DNA of 11,795 bases, from NCBI GenBank assembly GCA_900766915.1, contig CAAFXE010000229.1:1-11795 (forward strand), in the 5' to 3' direction. Position numbers and translations under genes: made by a program. This document shows positions 1-7,621 of the stretch, piece after piece. Below the pieces are notes generated by a model. That model was not told the DNA's origin. It saw nothing but the letters and a program-made list of their open reading frames with translations, and searched no databases. The DNA is from Lachnospiraceae bacterium (GTDB taxonomy: Bacteria; Bacillota; Clostridia; Lachnospirales; Lachnospiraceae). The first letter of the stretch is position 1. The number at the start of each line of letters is the position of its first letter.

Positions 1-1
1 C

Positions 2-322
2 AAGCATAAGTTTGACGCTGCTTTCGGCGGCGCGCGCCGCGACGAGGAGAAGAGCCGCGCCAAGGAGCGCATGTTCGCGTTCCGCGACCAGTTCCACCAA
101 TGGGACCCGAAGAACCAGCGCCCCGAACTGTGGGACATCTACAACGCCCGCATCAACCGTGGCGAGAGCATCCGCGTGTTCCCCCTCTCCAACTGGACGG
201 AACTGGACATCTGGCAGTACATTCGCCTTGAAAAAATCCCCATCGTGCCGCTCTATTTCGCAAAGGAGCGTCCCGTGGTGAACATCGACGGGCAACTCAT
301 TAAATGTAAACTCATACGATAA
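2..322 (+). CDS. cysD: Sulfate adenylyltransferase subunit 2 (CysD), internal fragment, truncated at both ends
   Basis: This is an in-frame fragment of the small, PAPS-reductase-like subunit of ATP sulfurylase, which with CysN activates sulfate to APS in the cytoplasm. The open frame enters from the window edge. It carries family-typical stretches: FDAAFGGARRDEEKSRAKER near its start, then DPKNQRPELW, RVFPLSNWTELDIWQYI and IPIVPLYFAKERPVV. The family normally continues for roughly another 80-100 residues after this point. Here, similarity ends at about base 300 (the LI of DGQLI), and the frame runs seven more codons of AT-rich sequence to a stop at 320-322. The fragment is GC-rich with mostly G or C in third codon positions, unlike every other gene in the window. 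I infer a different source genome, perhaps Bacteroidota from the wording of the protein. The identity as CysD is secure; whether it is a real gene remnant or an assembly artefact is not. Confidence 0.85.
   Translation, partial: KHKFDAAFGGARRDEEKSRAKERMFAFRDQFHQWDPKNQRPELWDIYNARINRGESIRVFPLSNWTELDIWQYIRLEKIPIVPLYFAKERPVVNIDGQLIKCKLIR
294..315. other. Abrupt composition and homology junction with a 7-bp direct repeat
   Basis: CysD similarity stops and AT-rich Firmicutes-like DNA begins within this stretch. The heptamer AACTCAT occurs at 294-300 and again at 309-315, on either side of the break. No insertion-sequence end, integrase or tRNA target is visible. The same point truncates the minus-strand lipoprotein gene, so both genes that meet here are incomplete. 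This is the pattern expected of a chimeric contig, or less likely of a microhomology-mediated join. Confidence 0.7.
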
Positions 323-1762
323 CTCTTTCTGCTGTTTCCATGGAGCTCTAACAATATCTTCATAATTTAAACTAACTTGAGATGCTCCATCTAAAATATA
401 GATATATTCCACTTCTGTTTGATATTTACTATCATCAGAAATTTCCTGTAAAGTATGTATTTTTTCCAACGTTCCATCCAGAACCCTATACCATACATTT
501 CCAGTCCAAAATCCAACTGTATTTGTAGTACCATCTTGAACGCACAAAACAGGTACTCCGTCATAAGTTCCTATCGATAGGCCATCATTTTCGTACTCCA
601 AATCTTTTTCCAAATCATACATCACAGCCTGTCCGTCTTCTAAAATCCAAACGTTCAAATCGCCTATCATATTTCCCATATCACAGTATTTGTCTTTACA
701 TTCATACGCCATGAGTAAAACCGGAACTCCGTCACCTGCTATATCAGCAAAAAAGCACTTCAAATCGCCTGAGCAATCATGATCAATTGTACTCTCTGGC
801 ATTGCTTCAATCGCCTCAATATATGCTTTTGTCTGTTGTGCGTCCAGTTTACATACCAAATAATCCCCATAACAGTAAGTATCTTTTAATGCATTCGTAG
901 CAAATTTTCTCGCTGCATTTTGATCTGACAGCAATTCTTTCATATTGATTTCAACACCTGCTTCATCCGCATAACTCTGGAAAGCTTCCATAACTGCTTC
1001 CGGTGTCATCCACACGGTATTTCCATAAATCTCTCTTTCTTCCCCTAATGGAATAAGGTCTGCCATATAGGCATTCCATTCTTCTTCGGTAACTTCTTCA
1101 TAATCCTCCGAATATGGATTTCCTATAAACCACGCCTCTTCTGTATAATAGTTTGAATAATCTGAATAATCTAAATATTCATCAATTACATAGTACGCAA
1201 TCGTTTCCAGTTTCCCTGACTCAAAACACATATATTCATCATAATTACTCTTCGAGTAGTGGTCTCCTCCTATTCTCCATTCCAGCCAGCCACTACCATT
1301 TTCTATAATAATATTTCCTTCGTCAAAATATGAGTAACCGCCCCGATATTCGCTTGCTAATTCCTTTACTTCCCCATTGTAATAAGTGTACAGCCATTCC
1401 ATCTGGTATGACGATGTATATAAGTTGACTTCTGGAATTCCATCATGATTCATATCCACTAAAGCCAAGTAATCAAGTTCCTGATATTGAAATTCTTCTT
1501 CATTATTCATTGGATCCTTTGGTTCATATACAAATTTATTCCAATAAGCCACAAGCGCCTGCTCTAGTTCTTTGCGATAGAGATTTTGCGGACTTTCTTC
1601 AACACCTTTCACTAATTCCTGTTCTGTCATATTTTCTACATTTTCCAGTGTACTTTCAATACTTTCCACTGTCGTTTTCGTATTTCCGCATCCCAACATA
1701 TTAAGAAGCAGAGCTGACAGCACAAGGGCTGACAGCGTTCTTTTAATTCTGCTATTTTTCAT
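302..1762 (-). CDS. Putative lipoprotein with an EF-hand/FG-GAP-like motif, 3' end missing
   Basis: The minus-strand frame starts with ATG at 1762, preceded by an AGGTGAG ribosome binding site. About 487 codons belong to it before the junction near base 300. No stop codon of its own is seen: the frame stays open through the antisense of the cysD fragment to the window edge, so the natural C-terminus is unknown. Residues 1-25 form a lipoprotein signal: basic start (KNSRIKRT), hydrophobic core, and LGC with Cys25 as the likely lipidated residue. The mature part is acidic and tyrosine-rich. It contains DMNHDGIPE (residues 103-111), a calcium-loop-like D-x-N-x-D-G-x-x-E motif typical of FG-GAP/VCBS-type surface repeats, and a later DIAGDGVPVLL resembling a second such unit. 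It begins 15 bp after the stop of the membrane-protein gene, so the two are probably co-transcribed. I do not recognise a named family; surface location is well supported, function is not. Confidence 0.75.
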
Positions 1763-1777
1763 ATACACTCACCTGTA

Positions 1778-4027
1778 TTAGTTTGTTCTCTCTGCAATTA
1801 GTGCTTCAATCTCTGCCTGTGCTGCTGCAACAGCTTCTACTGTATTAACAGCAACTTCAAAATCATCTTCAGCTTTTAAGATGATAATGTCTGTCCATGC
1901 ATTTTCTTTGTATAAGTCTTCTCTCTGATTATATTCATGTTCCGGAATTTCTGTTCCTTCTACATAGTAAGACCTAGTTACATTGTCACCTTGTGTCGAT
2001 TTAATATATTTGAAATCTTCAGATGTAATCTTATTGATTCCTTCAATTGTATAATATGTTTTATTGATATATCTATTTATTCTAGTTCTGTCATAAGAAT
2101 ATGTATTATATTCATCACTGACCTTAATGAGTAACTTTCCATCTGCAGAAGTAGTGTAGCTGACTGCATCTGAGTCTTCTAATAAAGTTACAATTCGTTC
2201 ACCATTATCAACATACAATTTCACACTGCCTGATTCACAGATTAATAATCCCCAAAGATTATTTTCTCCAATAGTAACCAGATTCGCACTTACAAACTCT
2301 GATCTTACCATTGTTCTTGGTGCCACTGGCGAAAGGACTTTTCCAGAAATTTTCTCTTCCAGTTTTTCCTGTAATCTATTTAAGGAAGCCAGCTCTCTCT
2401 CTACTTTTTCCTGTTCCTGTTTCTCTGCAATTTTTTCATTCACAGAATCAAGGGCAGCCAATAACTCTACATCTTCCGGTAACACTTCCAGTGCTTTTTC
2501 TACAACATTTTTCGCTATTTCATAGTCATCTGTTGTCACGATCTGCTCTGCAATGGCGGTTATATTGTTTGCGTAAGCGTTCTTTGCTTCATTCAATAAT
2601 TTTACAGATTTATCGTAGTTGGTATCATACTCCACAACATCAGAAAGGTATCCTTCAATCTCATTATACAGTTCTGTACAGTTTTCACTGTTTTCATCTT
2701 CCAGCTGTAACTTTTTTAAAACATCGCCAGCTTTCGCATAAGCATCCTTAGATTCTTTCAAATCATATAAGTCTACAACAAGACCTCTTAATTCTACTGA
2801 TTCATCCCATACCACATACTGGGAATATTCCAGATAGTTTTCTGCTGTTTTAAAAGAGAGTTCATCATTGTTAAAATAGTCGAGTACCTCGTTGCACTTT
2901 ACTACCACCAGTTCTTCCGCTTTCACTCTCTTTGATTCATTCAATTTTTCATAGTTTTCGCGAGCAACATACCTGTCTCCGTCCTCATAAGCGTTCTTAA
3001 ATTTTGTCATTGGGTTACTTGCATGGATGGTCAAGCCTCCAACTACTACAACCACAACTGTTGCAATGGTTACAGAAATCACTCTGAATTTTTTATCTTC
3101 ATTAAATTTATTTTTAAATTTTGTTACTTTTTCCAATACGATTACTTTCACTGATTCGTATTTTTTCAACGTAGCAGGAATCACCTTTGTCATAATCTGT
3201 TCCTTGACTTTACCAATACCCGCGGATGCTTTTTCTGTAATATTGTTCATATGTCCTGCTACTGCTGACGCTGCTGCGGATGCTGCTTCGCTTGCTGCTG
3301 ATAACGCTTCATTTTCTGCTGGTGCTGAATCACCCATTACAGCCGCTCCTTCTCCTGGTGCAGATACGCCTTCACTCTCTGTTGGTTTAACTGACTGTAC
3401 TACAGCCGCTTTGTCCTTTTTCAACTGATAATAAGCACCTGCTGCCGCAAGCACCAATGCAAGGATACTGGACAGAATATCAACTCCTGACATATCTGTT
3501 GTGGAAAGAATCAAAAGAAGCCCTACTGACAACCATGATTTATAAGCACTAATTGCTGATACAACAATAATATAAAGATCTCCGTATTTCTTAACGAATA
3601 CAGTTCCTACAATAAAACCTAAGACCATAAAGAGAACTGCCACTCCAAACCCAAGTCTTAATGTAAATGCTGCGAAAATTGTTCCGCACAGCAGGCTGGC
3701 ATAAAAATACATACCTGTTTTATAAAATTTGTATCCCAGATAGCAACCACCTATTAATCCAACCAGAAGTGCAAGCATGATTGCACCACCTGAGATTGAT
3801 CCCGAAATTACTACCAAAATTATGAATACTACCGATAAAATAGTTCCTGTAAATCCCATAAACTGCAGTTTAAAAAGTTTTAATCCATAAAACGCTTTGA
3901 TAAGTCCCACAACAACTGCTATTAGACCGAACATGCAGACAATTCCTGCACCTATCTCTCCTGCAATTTCTCGAATCAGTTCTACCATTTCCAGCCCATC
4001 TTGTAATACTTCCATAAATTCTGTCAT
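1778..4027 (-). CDS. Multi-pass membrane protein with extracytoplasmic helical and beta domains (DUF4203-like N-terminus)
   Basis: I place the start at 4027 rather than at the longer-frame ATG at 4060, because AAAGGAGAG lies just upstream of 4027; this gives 749 residues. About seven hydrophobic segments lie at roughly 27-46, 56-75, 79-99, 105-123, 126-145, 149-174 and 181-200. They are rich in Gly and small residues, recalling DUF4203/TMEM198-type bundles, which is only a resemblance. A long linker follows (about 205-310), first Ala/Ser/Glu-rich and then strongly basic, so presumably cytoplasmic. An eighth membrane segment at 314-337 leads into a large, presumably external part. This has TPR-like helical pairs at about 340-530, a Glu/Lys-rich coiled coil near 530-560, and then a mostly beta C-terminal region with YxxSADGKLLIKV-like strands. 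The lipoprotein gene follows after 15 bp. A sensor, scaffold or envelope-transport role is possible, but no catalytic motif is visible and I give no function. Confidence 0.8.
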   Translation of the reverse strand: MTEFMEVLQDGLEMVELIREIAGEIGAGIVCMFGLIAVVVGLIKAFYGLKLFKLQFMGFTGTILSVVFIILVVISGSISGGAIMLALLVGLIGGCYLGYKFYKTGMYFYASLLCGTIFAAFTLRLGFGVAVLFMVLGFIVGTVFVKKYGDLYIIVVSAISAYKSWLSVGLLLILSTTDMSGVDILSSILALVLAAAGAYYQLKKDKAAVVQSVKPTESEGVSAPGEGAAVMGDSAPAENEALSAASEAASAAASAVAGHMNNITEKASAGIGKVKEQIMTKVIPATLKKYESVKVIVLEKVTKFKNKFNEDKKFRVISVTIATVVVVVVGGLTIHASNPMTKFKNAYEDGDRYVARENYEKLNESKRVKAEELVVVKCNEVLDYFNNDELSFKTAENYLEYSQYVVWDESVELRGLVVDLYDLKESKDAYAKAGDVLKKLQLEDENSENCTELYNEIEGYLSDVVEYDTNYDKSVKLLNEAKNAYANNITAIAEQIVTTDDYEIAKNVVEKALEVLPEDVELLAALDSVNEKIAEKQEQEKVERELASLNRLQEKLEEKISGKVLSPVAPRTMVRSEFVSANLVTIGENNLWGLLICESGSVKLYVDNGERIVTLLEDSDAVSYTTSADGKLLIKVSDEYNTYSYDRTRINRYINKTYYTIEGINKITSEDFKYIKSTQGDNVTRSYYVEGTEIPEHEYNQREDLYKENAWTDIIILKAEDDFEVAVNTVEAVAAAQAEIEALIAERTN

Positions 4028-4074
4028 TTTTTCTCTCCTTTGTTTTGTAAAATTTTTCATTTAAAAGTTCTTTT

Positions 4075-4102
4075 GTAATACATATACAGGACAAAAAATC
4101 AA
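4075..4102 (-). promoter_or_regulatory. Likely promoter of the membrane protein-lipoprotein unit
   Basis: On the minus strand, TTGATT (4102-4097) and TATTAC (4080-4075) are separated by 16 bp. Each matches the sigma-A consensus at four of six bases. Transcription would start near 4068 and leave a leader of about 40 nt before the ATG at 4027. The boxes alone are weak. The case is helped by the A-tracts just upstream, which could act as an UP element. Confidence 0.4.
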
Positions 4103-4111
4103 AAGGTTCAC

Positions 4112-4140
4112 TTTTTTTGAAAATTTTTTTAAATTTTTTT
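4112..4140 (-). promoter_or_regulatory. Three phased A-tracts upstream of the -35 box (UP-element-like, curved DNA)
   Basis: On the minus strand three runs of seven A lie at 4140-4134, 4130-4124 and 4118-4112, with starts 10 and 12 bp apart, close to one helical turn. They begin about 10 bp upstream of the proposed -35 box. Such phased tracts bend DNA, and when placed here they commonly bind the RNA polymerase alpha subunit. Confidence 0.5.
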
Positions 4141-4510
4141 AATTTACATACTTGATCTTTAACAACACTTTCGCATTTCCATGGTATATTATTTTCATAA
4201 ATTTATATACTCTGACTCTTATCAAACTTTTCCTGTGCTGTTTGTTCATCTTCATATTGAGTCACCTTGATACTCTCAACATTCTGAATACATTGTACTT
4301 GTACCATATCTATAAATCAAGCATTTTGCCAGAATAAGCCAAAAATGAACATAATAAAGTTGCTACGATTGAACATTATTATCAATTAAGTACGTCTTTT
4401 GACAACTACATTTTGTTTTTTTACTTTAGAGTTGCTCTGAAGAATCGAATATGCCCGCCTCCGTGCTGGCTATTTTCAATTCGAGTGAGTGCCGTAGGCG
4501 GTCTTTCCTA
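4141..4510. other. AT-rich non-coding spacer
   Basis: No credible gene is seen on either strand. A 61-codon plus-strand frame at 4152-4337 is hydrophobic low-complexity translation of AT-rich DNA with no ribosome binding site. The only islands of structure are a TTGACA box at 4399-4404 on the plus strand with a poor -10 (TACTTT, 4422-4427), and the GC-rich inverted repeat at 4455-4501 that is listed separately. Confidence 0.6.
4455..4501. repeat. GC-rich imperfect inverted repeat in an AT-rich spacer
   Basis: CCGCCT at 4455-4460 pairs with AGGCGG at 4496-4501. Inside these, GGC at 4468-4470 can pair with GCC at 4491-4493, giving an interrupted hairpin. The block is clearly more GC-rich than the surrounding spacer. 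It could be a dispersed repeat, a small structured RNA, or decayed sequence; nothing within the window decides between these. Confidence 0.35.
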
Positions 4511-4548
4511 TAAAAAAAGAGAAGGAATTCTATCCTTGTTCCTTCTCT
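4511..4548 (-). terminator. Rho-independent terminator of the ABC-F/ABC transporter/DUF1015 operon
   Basis: AGAGAAGGAA (4518-4527) and TTCCTTCTCT (4539-4548) form a perfect 10-bp stem with an 11-nt loop. On the minus strand the stem is followed directly by a run of seven to eight T (4518-4511). It lies 22 bp after the DUF1015 stop codon, which is the classical position. Confidence 0.9.
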
Positions 4549-4570
4549 GATTAAACTTTATTCTATTGAA

Positions 4571-5821
4571 TCAAAAACCTGCACTAATTTTTCTGCCTTC
4601 CAGATAATAACGTTTTTCCCGGGCATGCCCCACGGAAAAGGTTTTCCTGGGAAATACACCGTCTTCGATAATGGTTTTGAAAAATTTATCTTTCTCGATC
4701 ACCGGCACCTCAAAACCTATGGAATTTACTTTTCCTGCAAGCTGCTTTAAGACATCCTCCCCATGGATATAGTCAACAACACCCAGATGCACAGACAAAT
4801 ACTCATCCAGAAAATTTTGCAGAATGGCAACCGGAAGCTGCCCCTTCGATGGATCAAGGTAAATGGTACCGGATTCTTCTCCTGCATACCATGAAACCGG
4901 ATATCCGTCCTCGCAGCAGCATTCCAACTTTAATGCTTCCAGAAGTGCTTTTCTATCTGTATTTTTCACAATTCTGTGGATTGGCTCAAACTTCTGTGCT
5001 TCATCATGAATATTCACAAGCTCTACCAGTGCATATTTTGACACATATCCGGACAGATCCTTCCCCGGATTTTGAAGTTTCAGATCCTCGAAACAAGCTT
5101 TGGCTGTTGCCAGAGAATGATTACCGTCTGCTACCGCAAAAAGCATGGGCACCTTTCCTGAGGATGCATATTTTTGCAAAATCCCATCCCCATAGCTTTC
5201 CATTCGCTCCATTAAGTGATCCCGAAAGCTTCCAAAAACAAGACGGCCCGAAATGTGTCCGCCACCTTCCATCAGTTCAAAATCATAGATCAGCGGTAAT
5301 TCTTCCTTCACGGATTCCAGATATCCGCACAGAAGATCCTTCTCATCATCTGAAAAGAGCATCACATGGGGAAATTCCAAAAGTGCATTCTGTCTGATCC
5401 GCTTTCGGGGCGGGATCCTTTCCACCACCGTTTTTTCCGTAGCACGAATGGCTGCCATGGAACCAATGGTATAATCATATTCCTCCAGATTCATGGCACC
5501 CACGATACCTTTTCGGATACTGCCGTCAATCAGCGTCCGCTCCACATAGATAAAGGAATCCTTGTAAGTTTCAAACAAATCTTCTTCCAAATAAGTTTCC
5601 ATGGTCTTACGAATCTGTTCCATGGTCGTTTCAGATTCTTCCCCCAATTTTGCCTCCGGCAAAATCATCTTTAATGTAGAAGGCGCCTCCCCCACATACG
5701 CTTCCACCTTTTCCCAGTATTCCGGCTGGGAAGTAAACTGGTCGCAGGCAATGACAGACCATTTTTCCATTTCCTGTACCTTTGGAATCAAAATATTGGC
5801 TGGTTCAAAGACATTTCTCAT
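4571..5821 (-). CDS. DUF1015 family protein
   Basis: This 416-residue cytoplasmic protein is the usual length for DUF1015 and complete at both ends. Recognisable family landmarks are VFEPANILIPK near the start, WSVIACDQFTSQPEYW (about 21-36), DGNHS followed by LATAK (232-241), YIHGED (351-356), and the C-terminal FPRKTFSVGHA (390-400) and EKRYYLEGRKI (402-412). The ATG at 5821 follows GGGAGA at good spacing. The gene starts 16 bp after the stop of the ABC transporter and is closed by the terminator at 4511-4548, so it is the last gene of the operon. The molecular function of the family is not established to my knowledge. The DGNHS box recalls the DGHHR box of ParB-like serine kinases (SerK), and relatives in clostridia often sit beside serA/serC. 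A role in serine metabolism is therefore a guess; no such neighbour is present here. Confidence 0.9.
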   Translation of the reverse strand: MRNVFEPANILIPKVQEMEKWSVIACDQFTSQPEYWEKVEAYVGEAPSTLKMILPEAKLGEESETTMEQIRKTMETYLEEDLFETYKDSFIYVERTLIDGSIRKGIVGAMNLEEYDYTIGSMAAIRATEKTVVERIPPRKRIRQNALLEFPHVMLFSDDEKDLLCGYLESVKEELPLIYDFELMEGGGHISGRLVFGSFRDHLMERMESYGDGILQKYASSGKVPMLFAVADGNHSLATAKACFEDLKLQNPGKDLSGYVSKYALVELVNIHDEAQKFEPIHRIVKNTDRKALLEALKLECCCEDGYPVSWYAGEESGTIYLDPSKGQLPVAILQNFLDEYLSVHLGVVDYIHGEDVLKQLAGKVNSIGFEVPVIEKDKFFKTIIEDGVFPRKTFSVGHAREKRYYLEGRKISAGF

Positions 5822-5837
5822 GATGTTTCTCCCAAAA

Positions 5838-7535
5838 TCATTGATTTTTGATCAAAATCTCGTTTTTCTCCCGGATTCCGTCTTCGGAAAGCTCCAGTAC
5901 CCTGTCGGAATTCTGAATACTGCTTAACCTGTGGGCAATGGTCAGAGTGGTGCGTCCTTCCGATAATTTATCCAGTGATCTTACAATGGCTGCTTCACTT
6001 TCGTTATCCAGTGCAGAGGTCGCCTCATCTAAGATCAGAATTGCAGGATTCTTTAAAAATACTCTGGCAATACTGATTCTCTGCTTCTGTCCTCCGGAAA
6101 GCTTGACACCCCGTTCTCCCACGTAGGTGTCGTAACCGTTTTTCAGATTCATAATAAACTCATGAGCTTCTGCCTTTTTGGCAGCCTCGATGACTTCTTC
6201 CTCTGTGGCATTTAAGTTTCCATATAAAATATTTTCACGAATCGTACCGGAAAACAGATAAACATCCTGCTGCACGATTCCGATATTGCTTCGAAGGCTC
6301 TTTAAGGTATATTTTTTGATATCTTCTCCGTCAATGAGGATCTTACCGTCCGTCACATCATAAAAACGTGGAATCAGGTTGCAAAGAGTCGTCTTTCCGC
6401 CACCGGAGGGACCAACCAGGGCCAGCTTCTCTCCTGCATGAACACACAGGGAAACATTTCTTAACACTTCATTGTGATCATCGGAATACTCAAAGCTGAC
6501 ATTTTCAAAGACGATCTCACCCTTTGGTGTAGGCATTTCCACAGCACCCGGTTCATCAAAAATTTCGATTTCAGAGTCCATGATCTCTAAAAAGCGCTCG
6601 ATACCGGTCATTCCCCGCTGGAACTGTTCCGCAAATTCTACGATCCTTCGGATGGTGGCGATCATCGTTCCCACATACAGGGTATAGCCACCCACATCTC
6701 CCGCCGTAATGAGCCCCTTCGTAAGGAAAGTACCCCCGGCAACGATCACCACCAGATACATAAGCCCGTCAAATAGTCGGTTGGTGGTACTAAAGGTAGC
6801 CATAATACGATAGCTGTGTTTTTTGATATCCAGAAATTTCAAATTATCTTCTTCAAACTTATGATTTTCCTTTTCCTCATTGGTAAATGCCTTGACTACC
6901 CCCTGTCCCAGCAGGCTGTCTTCGATTCGGGCATTCAGTTCCCCGATCTGCTGACGCTGTCTTCGAAAGGCTTCCTTTTGTCTGCGGCTGAGCTTTAAGC
7001 ACACAAAAAACATCAGTGGCAGGCAGAGGAAGATCAAAAGGGTCAGCAATGGACTGACACCCAGTAAGATAATAAAGGAAATCACTGCCTTCAATCCTGC
7101 AATAAAAAATTCCTCCGGACAATGGTGGGCAAATTCTGTCACATCAAACAGGTCATTGGTAATGCGACCCATGATCTGCCCTACCTTCGTATTATTATAG
7201 TAGGTATTGGACAACTTCTGCAGATGTGCATAGGCATCTCTTCTCATATCTGTTTCCATATAGGTACCCATCACATGTCCCATACCTGCCATATAAAAAT
7301 TGGCAGCACCATCTAAAAGTCTCAACCCCAAATATAAAAATCCTAGCTTCAGCACGTAGGAAACCGTCAGGGCTGCCAGATTAGTGGTGGCCATATTAGT
7401 CAGATTTCTCATGATCATAGGCAGCACCAGCTCACAGATGGAGGTCAGTCCCGCACATACAAGATCCAGGATCAAAATGTGCTTATATTTTCCATAATAA
7501 GGTAAAAATCTTTTTAATAAGGTACTTGTTTTCAT
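5838..7535 (-). CDS. ABC transporter, fused permease and ATPase half-transporter (exporter type)
   Basis: The start at 7535 is chosen because GGGAG lies 8 nt upstream; the ATGs of the longer frame at 7601/7598 fall inside a terminator-like hairpin. The 565-residue product has an exporter-type membrane domain, with hydrophobic segments near 19-41, 58-81, 144-180 (a pair) and 255-276. The nucleotide-binding domain then shows Walker A GPSGGGKTT (375-383), Q-loop IVQQD (about 420-424), signature LSGGQ (479-483), Walker B ILILDE (499-504) and the H-loop histidine in IAHR (535). All ATPase motifs are intact. It would act as a dimer, probably a homodimer since no partner subunit gene is adjacent, exporting a lipid, peptide or drug; the substrate cannot be read from sequence. 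The tail after the H-loop is short and ends in EKNEILIKNQ, where many relatives run a further 10-20 residues. It is followed 16 bp later by the DUF1015 gene. Confidence 0.92.
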   Translation of the reverse strand: MKTSTLLKRFLPYYGKYKHILILDLVCAGLTSICELVLPMIMRNLTNMATTNLAALTVSYVLKLGFLYLGLRLLDGAANFYMAGMGHVMGTYMETDMRRDAYAHLQKLSNTYYNNTKVGQIMGRITNDLFDVTEFAHHCPEEFFIAGLKAVISFIILLGVSPLLTLLIFLCLPLMFFVCLKLSRRQKEAFRRQRQQIGELNARIEDSLLGQGVVKAFTNEEKENHKFEEDNLKFLDIKKHSYRIMATFSTTNRLFDGLMYLVVIVAGGTFLTKGLITAGDVGGYTLYVGTMIATIRRIVEFAEQFQRGMTGIERFLEIMDSEIEIFDEPGAVEMPTPKGEIVFENVSFEYSDDHNEVLRNVSLCVHAGEKLALVGPSGGGKTTLCNLIPRFYDVTDGKILIDGEDIKKYTLKSLRSNIGIVQQDVYLFSGTIRENILYGNLNATEEEVIEAAKKAEAHEFIMNLKNGYDTYVGERGVKLSGGQKQRISIARVFLKNPAILILDEATSALDNESEAAIVRSLDKLSEGRTTLTIAHRLSSIQNSDRVLELSEDGIREKNEILIKNQ

Positions 7536-7584
7536 TTCTTCAACTCCCAAAGAAGCTTTTTGTTTTCTGATAACATCGCAGAAA

Positions 7585-7614
7585 AGTCCTGAAACCATCA
7601 CTGATTTCAGGACT
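7585..7614 (-). terminator. Hairpin between the ABC-F gene and the ABC transporter gene, probable leaky terminator
   Basis: AGTCCTGAAA (7585-7594) and TTTCAGGACT (7605-7614) form a perfect 10-bp stem with a 10-nt loop, only 8 bp after the ABC-F stop. On the minus strand the stem is followed by just TTTC, a poor U-tract. I infer partial termination or transcript processing, which would lower expression of the downstream transporter relative to the ABC-F gene. No convincing separate promoter is visible in the 86-bp gap. Confidence 0.55.
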
Positions 7615-7621
7615 GTCCATA

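Noticed and set aside
12..281. 89-codon Arg/Ser-rich plus-strand open frame inside the cysD fragment
   Set aside because: It is the wrong frame of GC-rich cysD DNA; the frame beginning at base 2 gives clear CysD similarity.
294..315. AACTCAT repeat as an insertion-sequence target duplication
   Set aside because: Only 8 bp separate the copies and no transposase or terminal inverted repeat is present; microhomology at an artificial or natural join is enough to explain it.
4028..4060. Longer start of the membrane protein at ATG 4060
   Set aside because: The AAAGGAGAG ribosome binding site lies between the two ATGs and serves the one at 4027.
4152..4337. 61-codon hydrophobic plus-strand frame in the spacer
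   Set aside because: AT-rich DNA translates as Leu/Ile/Phe by default; there is no ribosome binding site and no recognisable motif.
4849..5397. 182-codon plus-strand frame antisense to the DUF1015 gene
   Set aside because: It overlaps a confident, full-length family member and its product has no recognisable features; a shadow of the real coding strand. The same applies to the antisense frames at 2311-2751, 3027-3428, 5366-5674, 5601-5927 and 8115-8513.
7536..7601. N-terminal extension of the ABC transporter to ATG 7601
   Set aside because: The extra ATGs lie in the loop and arm of the 7585-7614 hairpin, and a good GGGAG site precedes ATG 7535, where family similarity begins.
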